DNA of 64,000 nt from Pseudanabaena sp. FACHB-1998. Its GTDB lineage: Bacteria; Cyanobacteriota; Cyanobacteriia; Pseudanabaenales; Pseudanabaenaceae. Made by a program: the position numbers and the translations under genes. The stretch lies in the NCBI RefSeq assembly GCF_014696355.1, contig NZ_JACJQA010000007.1:1-64000 (forward strand), written 5' to 3'. This document shows positions 1 to 8,929 of this stretch, in pieces. Each line of letters starts with the position of its first letter. The first letter of the stretch is position 1. Below the pieces are notes generated by a model that was not told the origin of the DNA, did not search any database, and worked only from the letters and a program-made list of their open reading frames with translations.

Positions 1-2
1 GG

Positions 3-107
3 ATCAAAACTAAACTCAATCACTTTGCTCTCAAGTCTAAACTCTACTTCAATGCTATTAGGGCTAGTTTCTCTCAACTCCAAAAACTGGCTATTCCTTC
101 CACGTAA
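3..107 (+). CDS. 3' end of an unrecognised protein, truncated by window start
   Basis: An open frame enters from the left edge and stops at TAA 105-107. The 34 visible residues are basic and rich in Lys, Leu, Phe and Ser, ending QLQKLAIPST. Basic C-termini like this occur on cyanobacterial transposases, but nothing diagnostic is visible and I do not claim a family. The gap to the next start is only 27 bp. Confidence 0.35.
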   Translation: MKTKLNHFALKSKLYFNAIRASFSQLQKLAIPST

Positions 108-134
108 CATCAGTTACTAACAAGTAAATTCGCC

Positions 135-2450
135 ATGCCTTTAAAAGCGTCAGTTCTAGGCTTAGCAAAAATCCATAAGGCGAGACAGCAAAGACGCTGG
201 AAGCGACAGGATACGCGCTGGTGTCAGGCTGCCATCGTCTCTGTTTCTGGACTCAAGCGCTTTCTGGCGGGTGAAGATATCGGTGATGACTCGTTTATCA
301 GGATTTGCCAAGCTGTCGGAATTGAAAATTGGCGAGATATTGCAGAAAGTAGTGAAGCATCCAACCTGACTCAAAAGAATTCTCGGAAACGCGATCGCCA
401 GTTTGCTACTAGAAAACCAATAACCAAAATTGATCGTGCTGCCTTACTTTGCCTTCCAAATCAGCGATTACCACCGCAAACTAATGAATTTCTAGGACGT
501 AAGAGCGACCTAGAGAAACTGCTACATTTTATGTCACTAGACTACCGATCGCCAATTATTACTATCAGTGGCATGGGCGGGGTCGGTAAAACTGCTCTAG
601 TATTACAAGCCGCCTATCTGTGCTTAGAATATCGATATTTGCAGGAAAATAGAGGCGATTTAAAGTTACTGAGTACTCCAGATTTAGAAGTTTTACCGCC
701 GCAATTTGAGGCGATTATTTTTGTGTCCGCAAAAGAGAGCAATCTACTACCCACAGGAATTACCGCCAAGCTCAAACGTCAGGTTAGTTTGCTCGATATC
801 TTCCAAGCGATCGCCACTACCCTTGATGCGCCAGCCATTACCCAAGCAATTAATCCTGATGAACAATTCCAAAAAGTGCGGGAATCTCTGAGCGCCCAAT
901 CTACACTTTTGATCATTGACAACCTAGAGACTATTGAAGATAAAGAGAAAATCATTAGCTTTCTCAATGACTTACCCAACACAACCAAAGCAGTGATCAC
1001 CAGTCGCGAACTGCAAGTTATCTATGCGCCACTGCGTTTAGGTGCATTATTAGAAATGGATAGTTTGCAGTTAATTGCCCAACAAGCAGATGAAAAGGGA
1101 GTCAATCTTAGTGATGAGGAGATATTCCAGTTATATCAACGTTTTGGCGGCGTTCCTGTAGCTCTGATCTATGCGATTGGACAACTAGCTAATGGGTTTT
1201 CCTTCGCTAATCTAATTGATCCAGCAATCCAATTATTTGCAGATATTGGTAGATTTTGTTTTGAAAATTCTGTTCAATCAATTTCCCATAGACCCGCTTA
1301 TCAGTTGCTATTGGCGATCTCATTATTTCACCAAAGCCCTAGACATGAGGCGCTAATTTCTGTCGCAGGACTAGAAGCAAATGATGTCATTGCCAGTGAA
1401 AGTTTAACAAAGTTGCAGAGGCTCTCTTTGGTCTTTCAAGAAGGAGAACGCTATGGAATGTCATCGCTGACCCGTGAATATGCACTCCAAGAATTGCAAA
1501 GGAAAAGTGAAAAAGAAGCAGAAATGCGCGATCGCTGGATTAATTGGCATTTGGAATTTTCTCGGAAATATGGCGGCAAGGATTGGGGAGATTGGCATTC
1601 AAATTATGATTACCTAGAAGAAGAATGGGAAAATCTTGCCTCAGTTCTCGATTGGTGCGCGATCCGCGATCGCTATATTGATGGGCGCGACATTGGGGTT
1701 AGCCTTGCCTATTATCTCTATTTATATGGTCACTGGGATCGGGGTATGGCAATTTTAGGCTGGGTCGTTGAGGCGGGAGAACGCCGTGAAGACTGGCTTA
1801 CGGTGGTACAGCTAAGGGCGATGAGTGGTTGGATCATGCTAATGATGGGACAGCTTGACTATGCCGAACATCATTTGTCCTATGGATGGCAACTCAGCAA
1901 TGACTACGGCACGATGTTTACACGGTGTGAGATTGCCGATAATCTGGCAATTCTGCATATCCGTAGGGGCGAATACCCCAATGCACGTCAATGGAGTGAA
2001 ACCTGCGATCGCCTCACCTTAGAACTTGAAGATCCCGACCGCACTCGTTTTCAAATTTATGGACTATGTACTAAAGCCGATCTTTTCTATGAAGAGCAAA
2101 ATTATGTTAAAGCCAAGGAACTTTACCAAACTGCTCTAGATTTAGCTCTAGAGATTCAATGGCAACGCTACACCAATTACACAAGGGGCTGGTTAGCCGA
2201 TATTGCGATCATCGAAGGTGATTTTCCAAAAGCTGAAAAATTGCTAATGACTGGATTTATTGTCGCCGAACGTAATCACGATCGCCAAAGAATCGCCTTT
2301 TTTGAGCGTTGCTATGCCAGACTCGAATTTGCTAAAGGCAATCTTGAGCGATCGCAAGAATGGGGAATAAAAGCCAAAGAAAGTTTTTACCGCTTAGGCA
2401 TGAAATTAGAAATGTCTCATATGGAAAATTTTTTAGCGTTCAAAAATTAG
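135..2450 (+). CDS. NB-ARC STAND ATPase with TPR C-terminus
   Basis: A 771-residue signal-transduction ATPase. Residues 1-72 form the small HTH-like N-terminal domain common on cyanobacterial NB-ARC proteins (SGLKRFLAGE, then ICQAVGIENW). Next come an OB-like joining segment with FLGR, the Walker A GMGGVGKT at about 146-153, and a Walker B-like TLLIIDNLE near 255-263. After an all-helical middle, TPR-like helices fill about 540-760. Proteins of this kind act as inducible switches, and the TPRs are normally the sensor or scaffold. No separate effector domain is visible, so the output is unknown; transcriptional regulation and defence are both possible. The ATG start at 135 has no strong Shine-Dalgarno. 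The gene appears to be monocistronic and ends just before a family A palindromic element. Confidence 0.85.
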   Translation: MPLKASVLGLAKIHKARQQRRWKRQDTRWCQAAIVSVSGLKRFLAGEDIGDDSFIRICQAVGIENWRDIAESSEASNLTQKNSRKRDRQFATRKPITKIDRAALLCLPNQRLPPQTNEFLGRKSDLEKLLHFMSLDYRSPIITISGMGGVGKTALVLQAAYLCLEYRYLQENRGDLKLLSTPDLEVLPPQFEAIIFVSAKESNLLPTGITAKLKRQVSLLDIFQAIATTLDAPAITQAINPDEQFQKVRESLSAQSTLLIIDNLETIEDKEKIISFLNDLPNTTKAVITSRELQVIYAPLRLGALLEMDSLQLIAQQADEKGVNLSDEEIFQLYQRFGGVPVALIYAIGQLANGFSFANLIDPAIQLFADIGRFCFENSVQSISHRPAYQLLLAISLFHQSPRHEALISVAGLEANDVIASESLTKLQRLSLVFQEGERYGMSSLTREYALQELQRKSEKEAEMRDRWINWHLEFSRKYGGKDWGDWHSNYDYLEEEWENLASVLDWCAIRDRYIDGRDIGVSLAYYLYLYGHWDRGMAILGWVVEAGERREDWLTVVQLRAMSGWIMLMMGQLDYAEHHLSYGWQLSNDYGTMFTRCEIADNLAILHIRRGEYPNARQWSETCDRLTLELEDPDRTRFQIYGLCTKADLFYEEQNYVKAKELYQTALDLALEIQWQRYTNYTRGWLADIAIIEGDFPKAEKLLMTGFIVAERNHDRQRIAFFERCYARLEFAKGNLERSQEWGIKAKESFYRLGMKLEMSHMENFLAFKN

Positions 2451-2463
2451 GAATGTGCTCATA

Positions 2464-2557
2464 TATAGCCATAGTCATTTGCATTAAAGCGAATGGCGGC
2501 GCAAAGCGCCGCCATTTGCTTCTTGGTTTTTGTGTTCTCACAAGACTGGCTACAGCC
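2464..2557. repeat. family A palindromic element, copy 1
   Basis: The element has a left end TATAGCC..AGTCATTTGCATTA, a hairpin (arms 2492-2502 and 2506-2516, loop AAA), and a right end with ACAAGACTGGCTACAGC. The outer part of the stem seen in other copies (CCAAGAAG) survives only on the right. It lies between the convergent NB-ARC and K+ channel genes, where it may also terminate transcription. Confidence 0.75.
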
Positions 2558-2560
2558 CTA

Positions 2561-3664
2561 CTACTTAGTGCGGGGCAGACGCAAAATATTTTGTTTTTTC
2601 GATAAAGGGCTGAGAAGTTTATTTAAGGCGCGCAGTTGCTCAGGTGTACCCATCGAAATTAAAACATCTCCCTGTAAAATTTCTGTATTGCCGTCAGGGC
2701 CCGCAATTAAATCGCCATCTACACGCCGAATTGCTAATACTAATGCACCCGTTTGCGCTCGCAAGCTTGCTTGTTTGAGTGATATGCCCACATAACTGGG
2801 ATTATCAATTCGATATTCCTCTATATAAAATGAACGATTAGAACCCGCAAGGATGCCATCGACAAAATCCATCACCTGTGGGCGCAATGCCACGGCTGCC
2901 ATCCTTTTGCCGCCCGTAATATAAGGCGAAATCACTTCGTCGGCTCCACCTCGCCGCAATTTTTGGATGGCTTCTTCCGTACTTGCCCTTGCGATCGCCC
3001 TAATTTCAGGATTTAAGGTTTTTGCCGATAGCACCGTATATAAATTCTCAGCATCCGATGGCAATGCTGCCACAATACAAACTGCTCGCTCTATGCCTGC
3101 AAAAAATAAAGTGTGATCAAGAGCCGCATCACCTTGTACCGCCAAATATCCTGCCTGTTCTGCCTGCGCGATCGCATTGGGATCGCTATCAATCACCACA
3201 AATGTAACGCTTCCTTCGGCGGCAAACTCAGCCGTAATCTGTCGTCCTGTTCTCCCAAATCCGCAAACTATGTAATGTTTGTCCAAAGACTCCATTATTT
3301 TTCTCTGTCGCCTCGCCTGAAAAATATTGTAGATATGCCCATTGGCGATCGCCGCTGTAAACTGAGCGGCAATATAGCTGATGCTAATAACTCCTAGCAC
3401 GATTAACGTAATGGTAAATATGCGTCCCTCAAGGTGTAAGGGATTCGTCTCCCCATAACCAATAGTCGCAAGGGTAATAATCGTCATGTACAGTGAATCA
3501 AACCAACTCCATCTCTCGATAAAGTGATATCCCAACGTACCCGTTACCGTTAGTCCAAGTAAAATTGCAACATTTAGGAGTAAAGTGCGTTTATATTGAC
3601 GCAGTTCACGTTCTAAAAAAGTTGGTTGCAACTCTTGGTAGTTAAGCGAACTTTTAAGATGCAT
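2561..3664 (-). CDS. TrkA-domain potassium channel
   Basis: A 367-residue inner-membrane potassium channel of the two-TM plus RCK type. TM1 is about 28-48. The selectivity filter TIGYGE is at 67-72, preceded by a pore helix, and TM2 is about 82-106. A Rossmann TrkA-N domain follows with GFGRTG at 135-140 and the acidic VIDSDP strand end, which would bind NAD or nucleotide. The last 90 residues are TrkA-C-like. The family forms tetramers gated by ligand binding to the RCK ring. The first ATG matches the start of the cytoplasmic N-terminal helix. The gene is convergent with the NB-ARC gene and no partner is encoded nearby. Confidence 0.9.
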   Translation of the reverse strand: MHLKSSLNYQELQPTFLERELRQYKRTLLLNVAILLGLTVTGTLGYHFIERWSWFDSLYMTIITLATIGYGETNPLHLEGRIFTITLIVLGVISISYIAAQFTAAIANGHIYNIFQARRQRKIMESLDKHYIVCGFGRTGRQITAEFAAEGSVTFVVIDSDPNAIAQAEQAGYLAVQGDAALDHTLFFAGIERAVCIVAALPSDAENLYTVLSAKTLNPEIRAIARASTEEAIQKLRRGGADEVISPYITGGKRMAAVALRPQVMDFVDGILAGSNRSFYIEEYRIDNPSYVGISLKQASLRAQTGALVLAIRRVDGDLIAGPDGNTEILQGDVLISMGTPEQLRALNKLLSPLSKKQNILRLPRTK

Positions 3665-4054
3665 ACATTTCTGTATAGTTTTAACCCGTAAGGAATTTAA
3701 CTAATAACTTAAGTAAAAAAATGTTAAGCTTCTTATACCAATATTGATCAAGCTTCTGGGATAAACTTGTTGGCAGTTCTACAAAAATCGCCCTAAAAAT
3801 TGGCTATTATTTGGGTCTAGATTGTTTAGCCTATTTACTCAATTACTTTTATTGAATAAATTAATGAACAAAGTTTATTTAATAAATAAGTCGCACCTAG
3901 CAGTCCAGCAATTCTCCTCATGAAACCAATTTTAGGGTTTCCAGAGCCTTTAACTCTGCAAACTTCAAAATTGGTTTTTGAAAGTCAAACTAAAAGTCAA
4001 ACTATATTTGGCTTTCAAAAGTCCCTATAAGAAGCTCTCACTCACGAGACAAGT
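3665..4054. other. AT-rich intergenic region between divergent genes
   Basis: This 390-bp space separates the divergent K+ channel and a hypothetical gene, so it should hold two promoters. I see a weak inverted repeat (ACCAATTTT ... AAAATTGGT, about 3925-3980) and a short direct repeat of AGTCAAACTA near 3982-4002. No ORF or RNA gene is convincing. Confidence 0.5.
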
Positions 4055-4594
4055 ATGACATCAGAGCCTCCTTCAGATACTCAAATCAGTCGGGTTGTAA
4101 CTTCTCCCTATCGTTCAGCCGTTGATATCAATGACGATAACTTGGAAAAGTTTCATACTTGGACGGGTTACAACACTCATAACGATATGAGTAGCAACAC
4201 TAAATTTCAAATGCGAGATTTTCATATCGACTTGGGTATGGCTGTGATCGGCTTTGGTGTGCTGTGTGGATGGGAAGTACGTTCACGCAAAATCGAGTAC
4301 AAGGGCAAAACCCATATTATTTATGAGTTAAGGGGTGATAGCGATCCTCAAGTTGTGCCAATGTTGAGGCAGAACTGTAGTGATGAGATGGCGACCTTTC
4401 TCCATAGTCGCTTAATTAGGACATTAGATTTTTTGCGTTCCTGCTCAAAATTTTCTGGTATTCCTCACGTACATATTATATCTATTCGTAATCACTATGT
4501 TATGAGTGCGGTATGGCGACCCTATCAAAATAAAATTTGGATGGTTCCTATCGATCAAATTGAAGGACTTTCATTTTCTAATCATTTGCTTTAA
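4055..4594 (+). CDS. conserved-looking hypothetical protein, 179 aa
   Basis: I do not recognise a family. The protein is soluble, with no signal peptide or membrane segment. An acidic, disordered N-terminus (1-35) precedes a mixed alpha/beta body with several aromatic strands (WEVRSRKIEYKGKTH, HVHIISIRNHYVMSAVW). The body ends in a short hydrophobic tail. Codon use matches the neighbours. The ATG follows GACAAGT without a clear Shine-Dalgarno. The gene is monocistronic, and a family B palindrome begins 17 bp after its stop. No function can be assigned from the context; the downstream rsmD looks unrelated. Confidence 0.7.
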   Translation: MTSEPPSDTQISRVVTSPYRSAVDINDDNLEKFHTWTGYNTHNDMSSNTKFQMRDFHIDLGMAVIGFGVLCGWEVRSRKIEYKGKTHIIYELRGDSDPQVVPMLRQNCSDEMATFLHSRLIRTLDFLRSCSKFSGIPHVHIISIRNHYVMSAVWRPYQNKIWMVPIDQIEGLSFSNHLL

Positions 4595-4610
4595 TTGTTC
4601 GCTAAGAAAC

Positions 4611-4692
4611 AAAACCCAGAAGCGCTGATTCGCTCGCGAAGCGAGCGAATCAGCGCTTCTGGGTTTTATATTTAATTGTGCCTACCTACTTA
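4611..4692. repeat. family B palindromic element, copy 1 (one end)
   Basis: A perfect 27-bp inverted repeat (4611-4637 and 4641-4667, loop GAA). It is followed by the family B terminal sequence TTTTATATTTAATTGTGCC and TACTTA at the right end. The left terminal sequence is missing. It can also serve as terminator of the upstream gene. Confidence 0.8.
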
Positions 4693-4704
4693 GTTGTAAT
4701 CTAA

Positions 4705-5256
4705 ATGTCCATTCGTATTAAAGGTGAGCGATCGCTAAAAACTCCAGCAGGGTTATCTACACGCCCTACACCAAGCAAGGTGAGGGCGGCTGTGTTTAAT
4801 ATTTTGCAAAGTCGGGTTTATGGCGCAAACTGGCTAGATATTTGTGCGGGTTCGGGGGCGATGGGGGCGGAGGCTTTGGTTAGAGGTGCTAATCAAGTTG
4901 TGGGGATTGAGTTATCCGCGATCGCCTGTCGCATCGTCAATGAAAATTGGCAAAAGGTCGCGAAATCAGTTCAAAGTTTTCAGGTAATTAAAGGCGATGC
5001 GGTTAAGGTTTTACCAAAGCTGCAACCGCAATTTTTTGATTTAGTTTATTTTGATCCTCCCTATCAAAGTGAGCTATATCAGCCTGTGTTAATGGTTTTA
5101 CCTGCATTACTTGCAGAGGATGCTTTAGTAATCGCCGAAGGCGATCGCCTACGTCCTTTGCCCGACCATATTGGCAGTCTTACCTGTTGCGATCGCCGCC
5201 AGTATGGACAGACCGCTTTAACCTTCTATCGCAATCCTCGAGTAATACCCAATTAA
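4705..5256 (+). CDS. rsmD: 16S rRNA (guanine(966)-N2)-methyltransferase RsmD
   Basis: A 183-residue SAM-dependent methyltransferase of the RsmD family, which methylates G966 of 16S rRNA during 30S assembly. It starts with the family N-terminus IRIKGERSLKTPAG and TRPTPSKVRAAVFNIL. The SAM-binding motif LDICAGSGAMGAEAL is at about 44-58 and the catalytic DPPY at 117-120. The length is normal. The C-terminal codons (RVIPN and stop) lie inside the perfect hairpin shared with the convergent gene at 5287-5853. Confidence 0.93.
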   Translation: MSIRIKGERSLKTPAGLSTRPTPSKVRAAVFNILQSRVYGANWLDICAGSGAMGAEALVRGANQVVGIELSAIACRIVNENWQKVAKSVQSFQVIKGDAVKVLPKLQPQFFDLVYFDPPYQSELYQPVLMVLPALLAEDALVIAEGDRLRPLPDHIGSLTCCDRRQYGQTALTFYRNPRVIPN

Positions 5257-5290
5257 GAAATGGCTACGCCATTTCTTAATTGGGTATTAC
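5242..5290. terminator. bidirectional terminator of rsmD and convergent gene
   Basis: Perfect 23-bp arms (5242-5264 and 5268-5290) with loop TAC. Both stop codons (5254-5256 on plus, 5287-5289 on minus) are inside the arms, so one structure closes both transcription units. Confidence 0.85.
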
Positions 5291-5853
5291 TTCAACAAAT
5301 TAGGCGGTATGTTGATTTTGCCTGAATTGTAGTCTTCCCATACTTTAAAAATTAACCTAGCTCTCTTTTCACCCGTTTCTTCATAGGCTTGGATTTGCGA
5401 TCTCACTAACTTTTTCATCAATGGACGCTTGGCTAAATCCAATAATTCCATTAGTTCCATTTCAGAAAAGTTAGCTTCTAAACTGGCAACATACTGAGGT
5501 TCCACATACTTCCAGCCCGCCGACTGGGCAAGCATCTGTTGTAACCATTCACTAAACTTAGTTCTGGTTCCTGTTCCGTAAGCAAAGTCAACCATATTCC
5601 AGAAAGATAAGTCATATTGCTTACCAATCCCCAATTCAACTAAGAGTTCCCTTGCTAATTGTTTTTTGGATTTTATGGAGACAGTTGATGTAGGTGATTG
5701 CTGACTATTTTCCGCATTGGCGATCGCTGTAAAAGTGGGGCTATAGCTGAAGATAGAAATACAAGCTATAAATAGAAATTTAGATAAGTTGAGAGAAAGT
5801 CGAGCGTAGGATAAATTGGGGCTTAAGCGTTGATTTGAATTTTGCTTTTTCAT
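5287..5853 (-). CDS. exported DUF2059-like protein
   Basis: A 188-residue protein. A basic N-terminus and a hydrophobic stretch (about 25-43, FLFIACISIFSYSPTFTAIA) ending ANA look like a signal peptide. The mature part is helical, with KKQLARELLVELGIGKQYDLSFWNM and a C-terminal segment FSEMELMELLDLAKRPLMKK. That pattern resembles DUF2059 proteins (paired helices, unknown role in the envelope). The family assignment is by eye and moderate. It is monocistronic and convergent with rsmD. Confidence 0.6.
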   Translation of the reverse strand: MKKQNSNQRLSPNLSYARLSLNLSKFLFIACISIFSYSPTFTAIANAENSQQSPTSTVSIKSKKQLARELLVELGIGKQYDLSFWNMVDFAYGTGTRTKFSEWLQQMLAQSAGWKYVEPQYVASLEANFSEMELMELLDLAKRPLMKKLVRSQIQAYEETGEKRARLIFKVWEDYNSGKINIPPNLLK

Positions 5854-6197
5854 AACTTTCTAGAATTTTTAAGATTCTATATTGCCACAATACTAATGCT
5901 ACTCTCTTCTCCTTCAGAATTATAGCTGCCGCCATTCTGGTTAGGATATAAAGCCCCAGAAGATAGAGTTGCGGCGCTTTGCGCCGCAACTCTATCTTCT
6001 GATATAGTGGCGCGTCGTATCCTTATACCTGTAGGGAAAAGAGTAAAGAACCCGATTTTTGAGGGTGCAGCTTTGCTTCGTCATCAAAAATTGGTTCTTG
6101 ATTAAATTGCGGAACCCTTACAACATTGTGAGAAGATTTAGCAGTAAGAAATACAGTTGTAGTTGTGTTTTCGGCTAATAAATCAATAAGTAGATCA
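5854..6197. other. intergenic region with a family A element
   Basis: The space between two divergent genes. It holds the family A element at 5921-6018 and the promoters of both genes. Nothing else in it is convincing. Confidence 0.5.
5921..6018. repeat. family A palindromic element, copy 2
   Basis: The left end reads TATAGCTGCCGCCATTCTGG then TTAGGA. The stem is a perfect 20-bp inverted repeat (5958-5977 and 5981-6000). The right end is degenerate (GATATAGTGG). It lies between divergent genes, so a terminator role is not an obvious explanation for this copy. Confidence 0.7.
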
Positions 6198-7847
6198 ATG
6201 AGATATTTGCTGCGTCGCTTTTTGGCTTGGTTTGCGATCGCCATCCTCTTAATAACCGTAATTTGGGGCTGCACCAACGGCAAAAATATTAATAATGGCA
6301 AACTGGGAATTAGCGATCGCACCGATGAGCGCATCGTTTTAGGCACAACCAGCAAAATCCGCACCCTTGATCCTGCCGATGCTAACGAATTTTTTGTTAG
6401 TAACGTCTTTTACAACACCCTTGAGCGTCTCTATACTTATAAAGAAGGGTCTAACGAGATCGTGCCGCAACTAGCGACCGAGATGCCCAAAGTGAGCGAA
6501 GACGGCTTAACTTATACCGTGCCTGTGCGGACAGGTATCAAATTTCACGATCGCACGAATTTTAATGCTTATACGATGAAGTTTGCTTTGGAGCGTTTTA
6601 TAAACTTAAAAGGCACTCCCTCCTACATTTTGAACGATGTCATCGAATCGATCTCCACGCCTACAGAAAATGAACTCGTTTTTAAGCTCAAACAACCCTT
6701 ACAGTTTTTTCCTAAGTTTTTAGCCTTCACTGGGGCGGCGGCAATTTCTCCACAGGTCTACAAACATATCAAGGACGAGAAAACTGGCAAATTGCTATTT
6801 TTGCCCGATAAACTCATTGGTACTGGCCCCTATCAAGTGACGCAGTTTGTCGAAGGTAGTTATTTACGCCTTGATGCTTTCCCTGATTATTGGGGTAAAA
6901 AGCCAGCTAACAAAGGTATTGATATTCAATTTTTTAGTTCTAATGCCAATTTGCTCAATGCTTTCAAAATTGGGGCTGTAGATGTCGCCTTCCAGACCTT
7001 GACCCCCACCCAAGTTAAGAACGTCGAAGCCAATGCTCAAAAAAACGGTTGGACGATCGCCTCAGGGCAGGGAGCGACAATTCTGTATATGGTTTTAAAT
7101 ACGCAGCAATCACCCCTAAATGATGTGCGGGTGCGTCAAGCTTTAGCCGCCTCTATTGATCGACCTCTTCTAGAATCGCGCATATTTTTTAATCAACGTG
7201 CGCCACTCTATAGCTTAATCCCTAGTGCTTTTCCTGAGTCAAAGCCAGTTTTTGAGCAGAAGTATGGGGAGGGTAATGGTAAGCTCGCAAGGCAGTTGCT
7301 CCAAGAAGCTGGTTATTCAGATGATAAACCTGCCCAAGTCACCATTTGGTATACCCCTAAATATGGTGGTAACGGTGATTTGATTGCTAGTACCATGCGT
7401 GCGGCGATTCAAAAAAATGTCGGCAAGATTTTGCAAGTTAAAACTGAACGAGTGGAAAATACTGTGGGCTATGCGTTTTTAGATAAGGGCGTATATTCTA
7501 GCTATCTCTTGGATTGGGTTCCCGATATTCTTGACCCCGATAATTACATCAAGCCATTTTTAGAATGTGAAGAGGCTGAAAAAAATGTCTGTAAAAAGGG
7601 AAGTAGTCAATTTCAAGGCTCTTTTTACAACAATCCTGAAATGAATGAATTAATCGCGAAACAGCGCAAAGAGCGTGATGTCACTAAGCGATCGCAGCAA
7701 CTTCAGAGAATCCAAGATATTTTGGCTCAGGATGTTCCATTTATTCCCCTTTGGCAAAACAAAGAGTATGCCTTTGCCCAAAAAGGAGTACTAGGTGTAA
7801 AGATCGAACCTAATCAACAACTCCCCTATTGGAATATTTCTAAATAA
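6198..7847 (+). CDS. ABC transporter substrate-binding lipoprotein, peptide/Ni family 5
   Basis: A 549-residue SBP_bac_5 (DppA/OppA-like) protein for periplasmic capture of peptides or similar solutes. A basic N-terminus MRYLLRRF, a hydrophobic stretch and a near-lipobox VIWGC near residue 18-22 suggest a lipoprotein. Family landmarks follow: LDPADANEFFVSNVFYNTLE, the GTGPYQV segment, LNTQQSPLNDVRVRQALAASID and the C-terminal QDVPFIPLWQNKEYAF. I prefer the ATG at 6198 because it begins the signal peptide; a GTG 33 bp upstream would add 11 polar residues. No permease or ATPase genes adjoin it, so the transporter core must be elsewhere. A strong terminator follows. Confidence 0.88.
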   Translation: MRYLLRRFLAWFAIAILLITVIWGCTNGKNINNGKLGISDRTDERIVLGTTSKIRTLDPADANEFFVSNVFYNTLERLYTYKEGSNEIVPQLATEMPKVSEDGLTYTVPVRTGIKFHDRTNFNAYTMKFALERFINLKGTPSYILNDVIESISTPTENELVFKLKQPLQFFPKFLAFTGAAAISPQVYKHIKDEKTGKLLFLPDKLIGTGPYQVTQFVEGSYLRLDAFPDYWGKKPANKGIDIQFFSSNANLLNAFKIGAVDVAFQTLTPTQVKNVEANAQKNGWTIASGQGATILYMVLNTQQSPLNDVRVRQALAASIDRPLLESRIFFNQRAPLYSLIPSAFPESKPVFEQKYGEGNGKLARQLLQEAGYSDDKPAQVTIWYTPKYGGNGDLIASTMRAAIQKNVGKILQVKTERVENTVGYAFLDKGVYSSYLLDWVPDILDPDNYIKPFLECEEAEKNVCKKGSSQFQGSFYNNPEMNELIAKQRKERDVTKRSQQLQRIQDILAQDVPFIPLWQNKEYAFAQKGVLGVKIEPNQQLPYWNISK

Positions 7848-7859
7848 TCTCAAAGCCCA

Positions 7860-7920
7860 AACTAATCAATAAATAAAAAAGTCGGCACTTTGCGCCGACT
7901 TTTTTATTTATTGATTAGTT
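7860..7920. terminator. bidirectional terminator
   Basis: Perfect 27-bp arms (7860-7886 and 7894-7920) with A- and T-rich outer parts giving a U-tract in either direction. The stop codon of the minus-strand gene (7908-7910) is inside the right arm. It serves the convergent binding-protein and secreted-protein genes. Confidence 0.85.
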
Positions 7921-8363
7921 TCGCTAATTGATAATCGATAGGCGGTGCTTTCCCCATTGGCAGTACCTACCCAAATCTCATACCTTCCTTCTGCCCAAGC
8001 CCCCGATAGTTCAGCATTGCGACCATTACGACAATAAATGCCATCAGGACCTTTAACTAATAGCGAGAAGTTGCGATCACCCGATACCTTTAAGCTTAAA
8101 AATCCAAAACTCTTTTGGACAGTAAAAAAATGATTGGGCTTTTGGTTAGCAAGCCCTTGACATTGCCCATTAGCCTTGCCTGAAACAAGGGATTGCAGAG
8201 GTACATCTCCGCCTGATGTCCCCGCATATACTTGCGGATCAGGAGCAAATCTTGGAGCCACTGACTTTAATGACTCTTGGCTCATCGTCGGAGCTAAAGG
8301 CATGAAAAATATCGGTGCTAGTGCAAAGCCTAATAAAGCGATCGGCAGTTTCAAGGGTTTCAT
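7908..8363 (-). CDS. secreted protein, paralogue 2 of a pair
   Basis: A 151-residue protein with a signal peptide (LPIALLGFALAPIFFMPLAPTMS). The mature domain starts APRFAPDPQVYAGTSGG. It contains C-QGLANQKPNHFFTV, LLVKGPDGIYCR and a terminal YEIWVGTANGESTAYRLSISE, which reads as a small beta-sandwich similar to bacterial pre-peptidase C-terminal (PPC-like) domains. Two Cys probably form a disulphide. It is a clear paralogue of the gene upstream (same order of motifs). Its ATG overlaps the upstream TGA as ATGA, which implies translational coupling. The function is unknown; an extracytoplasmic structural or binding role is an inference. Confidence 0.7.
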   Translation of the reverse strand: MKPLKLPIALLGFALAPIFFMPLAPTMSQESLKSVAPRFAPDPQVYAGTSGGDVPLQSLVSGKANGQCQGLANQKPNHFFTVQKSFGFLSLKVSGDRNFSLLVKGPDGIYCRNGRNAELSGAWAEGRYEIWVGTANGESTAYRLSISETNQ

Positions 8364-8929
8364 TTTTGACGTATTTCACTCAAAGACAAAGTATATCGAA
8401 AAGACTGATTAATGTTTTTAGAGCCGATCCATACTTGATAATTACCCTTGGGCAATCGCCTAGTAACTTGGGGGTTGCGACCACCAGACTCATCATCCGC
8501 ACAAATCACAATTCCGTTAGGTCCTTTAATCAACATCGTCGGATCATCATTGATGTTGCTGCTATAGACCAACATATCCATTACAGGAAAATTCTCTCTC
8601 AAAGTAATAGTATGATTTGGTTTAGCATTAGCAAAACCACGGCAATTATCCGCAATACCTGCGATCTCGGCAATGCTTGCTGTTCCACTAGAGTTGCCCT
8701 GTAAAGCTACAGGATCAGGTCGAAAATTGCGTCCTAGGGATACAGTGTTTTGGGAAAAGCTAGGCGAAGCGATCGCCAAGGATAAGATCACGCTGCTGAG
8801 TATTCCCCCACTCAATTTCATCATAAATGATTGTCCAAAGGTTTTAGCGATCGATTTAGACTGATCGCCTTTTTTTGAGTCTATTTTCAAGCCCATTTTT
8901 GAACTGTAAGTGTCCATAATTAAATCCAC
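8360..8929 (-). CDS. secreted protein, paralogue 1 of a pair
   Basis: A 189-residue first gene of a two-gene unit. A long basic N-region (about 35 residues) precedes the hydrophobic LSGGILSSVILSLAIASPSFS signal segment. The mature part begins RNFRPDPVALQGNSSG, matching RFAPDPQVYAGTSGG of the downstream copy. It then shows C-RGFANAKPNHTITL, MLIKGPNGIVIC and YQVWIGSKNINQSFRYTLSLSE. The stop overlaps the next start (ATGA). An internal Met (MKLSGG) could also be the start, which would give a normal-length signal peptide. No family name is certain; the fold looks like a PPC-type beta domain. Confidence 0.68.
   Translation of the reverse strand: MDLIMDTYSSKMGLKIDSKKGDQSKSIAKTFGQSFMMKLSGGILSSVILSLAIASPSFSQNTVSLGRNFRPDPVALQGNSSGTASIAEIAGIADNCRGFANAKPNHTITLRENFPVMDMLVYSSNINDDPTMLIKGPNGIVICADDESGGRNPQVTRRLPKGNYQVWIGSKNINQSFRYTLSLSEIRQK

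Noticed and set aside
2493-2795. Plus-strand 100-codon frame across the end of the K+ channel gene
   Set aside because: It is the antisense of the TrkA-C end and crosses a palindrome; the opposite strand has a full, recognisable channel.
6023-6364. Minus-strand 113-codon frame over the start of the binding lipoprotein
   Set aside because: It overlaps a signal-peptide-coding gene of a known family and has no domain of its own.
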